From contig NZ_AP022576.1 of NCBI RefSeq assembly GCF_010730355.1, positions 4,898,001-4,962,000 of the forward strand: 64,000 bases of DNA, read 5' to 3'. The translations under genes were made by a program, and so were the position numbers. Source of the stretch: Mycobacterium florentinum (lineage in GTDB: Bacteria > Actinomycetota > Actinomycetes > Mycobacteriales > Mycobacteriaceae). Below, in pieces: positions 63,004 to 64,000 of the stretch. How positions within the stretch are numbered: position 1 is the first letter of the stretch; each line of letters starts with the position of its first letter. The notes beneath the pieces are model-generated. The model searched no databases, had not been told where the DNA came from, and was given only the letters and a program-made list of their open reading frames with translations.

Positions 63004-63118
63004 GACGGGCTCCTCGGTTGCAGTTGACTGCTGAGCAGCAAACTACACCGATCGCGAGACGACAGTAGTCCGTTCGCGTGGAATTCATGTACGGGGTCAA
63101 GCTTGACGCTGACGCAAA

Positions 63119-64000
63119 TTAAATGCGTTGTCCGGTCGACGAATACGGCAGGCTGCTGCCGGCGTTTTCGTCGACCACCACCCGGCCGCCCAGATACGGA
63201 AATGCGCGTTGAGTACAGGCGGTCCGGCTGCAGATCTTGCAGCCCGCCCCGATCGGAACCGCGGTGGTCGGGTCGTCGAGGACGACGCCGGTCGAATAGA
63301 CGAGTTTGTCGGCATAGGCCAGATCGCAGCCCAATCCGATGGCAAAGCTCTTGTGCTGCCCCAGATATCCGCGGCCTTCGGGGGCGGTGGTCTTGGCCAC
63401 CCAGAAATACGATCGCCCGTCGGGCATCTGCGCCACCTGCCGGACGATTCGCCCCGGTTGGGCGAACGCATCGTGCACCACCCACAGCGGGCAGCTGCCA
63501 CCCACCCGGCTGAAATGAAATGCGGTGGCCGACTGGCGCTTTGAGATGTTACCAGCCTTGTCGGTGCGGACGAAGATAAACGGTACGCCGCGTTTCTTCG
63601 GGCGCTGCAGGGTGGAAAGCCGGTGGCAGACCGTCTCGAAGCCGACCTCGAAGCGGCGACCCAGCAGGTCGATGTCGTAGCGCAATTCCTCTGCAGCTTG
63701 GTGGAATTCGCCGTAGGGGAGCAGAAATGCCCCGGCGAAGTAGTTGGCCAGGCCGATGCGGGCGACGCCGCGGGATTCGGTGCTGAGCTGGTGGTCGGTG
63801 GCCACGATGGCCGAGATCAGGTCGGACTGGCTGAGCAGGGCGAGTTGTGTCGCGATCTGGAAAGCGCGTTGACCGGGCATCAGCCAGCGGGCGACCTTGA
63901 GCACCCTGGTGTCGGCGTCGTAGCGGCGCTTGCTGGTTTCGGGCAGGTCGTCGTCGATCACCACGGTGATGCCGAGCCGGTCGCGCATCAGCTCGGTCAG
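63119..64000 (-). CDS. prpR: Propionate-responsive regulator PrpR, C-terminal part
   Basis: The gene continues beyond the window end; 293 residues are seen and its N-terminal helix-turn-helix is missing. Visible are an ImmA/IrrE-type domain without the catalytic HExxH (ARIGLANYFAGAFLLPYGEF), and the C-terminal short-chain fatty acyl regulator domain with a CKICSRTAC cluster-ligand motif and further Cys in GSCPL and GLGCD. PrpR activates the methylcitrate cycle genes prpDC, which should lie beyond the end of the window, and binds propionyl-CoA. The Cys set fits the reported 4Fe-4S cluster. Confidence 0.88.
   Translation of the reverse strand: MTELMRDRLGITVVIDDDLPETSKRRYDADTRVLKVARWLMPGQRAFQIATQLALLSQSDLISAIVATDHQLSTESRGVARIGLANYFAGAFLLPYGEFHQAAEELRYDIDLLGRRFEVGFETVCHRLSTLQRPKKRGVPFIFVRTDKAGNISKRQSATAFHFSRVGGSCPLWVVHDAFAQPGRIVRQVAQMPDGRSYFWVAKTTAPEGRGYLGQHKSFAIGLGCDLAYADKLVYSTGVVLDDPTTAVPIGAGCKICSRTACTQRAFPYLGGRVVVDENAGSSLPYSSTGQRI

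Overview
The window is a 64-kb piece of a high-GC mycobacterial chromosome. From memory of the M. tuberculosis gene order, its backbone runs collinear with about Rv1062 to Rv1129c: patatins, lpqV, echA8/echA9, fadA3, lipU, cbs, pra, metB, greA, mca, the Rv1086 Z-isoprenyl synthase, coaA, glyA1, desA2, phoH2, fum, glpX, a 3-beta-HSD, xseBA, ispH, ychF, zwf, gnd, an ephC-like gene and prpR. No PE/PPE genes, toxin-antitoxin clusters or insertion sequences are seen where M. tuberculosis carries several, so a non-tuberculous Mycobacterium is likely. This species-level reading is inference.

Layout. 1-10.5 kb: lipid and acyl metabolism (two patatin-like hydrolases, lipoprotein, cysteine dioxygenase-like and rhodanese pair, membrane hydrolase, enoyl-CoA hydratase and hydroxyisobutyryl-CoA hydrolase, Bax-inhibitor-like protein, thiolase, SGNH esterase). 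10.6-20.5 kb: LipU, transsulfuration (cbs, metB), GreA, mycothiol S-conjugate amidase operon, HlyIII protein. 20.6-25.8 kb: Z-FPP synthase, then an accessory block absent at this place in M. tuberculosis: a multi-pass membrane protein, two tandem paralogous O-methyltransferases and a small membrane protein closed by a strong intrinsic terminator. 25.8-39.4 kb: coaA, glyA1, desA2, a candidate phoAT with phoH2, polysaccharide deacetylase, membrane adenylate cyclase, fum, glpX, dienelactone hydrolase, AI-2E-family exporter. 39.4-46.2 kb: 3-beta-HSD with a KstR-type operator, xseBA operon, ispH, ychF.

46.3-53.6 kb is a patchwork of small accessory genes: VOC protein, two deazaflavin-dependent nitroreductase-like proteins, two SnoaL/NTF2-like proteins (one frameshifted), a secreted Trp/Pro-rich protein, a lower-GC exported NlpC/P60-like peptidase with a Pro-rich repeat tail, a monooxygenase, a permuted NlpC/P60-like protein, an AhpD-like protein, an SDR and a membrane-anchored cyclase. 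53.7-64 kb: zwf-gnd, hydrolases, an acyltransferase-like protein, DoxX, a GGDEF protein without an I-site, a flavin amine oxidase and the C-terminal part of PrpR.

Fifteen genes have a TANNNT -10 element 6-9 nt before an RTG start, the arrangement of leaderless mycobacterial transcripts; others have clear AGGAG-type ribosome sites. Homology calls rest on motifs and recalled family sequences; no database search was run.
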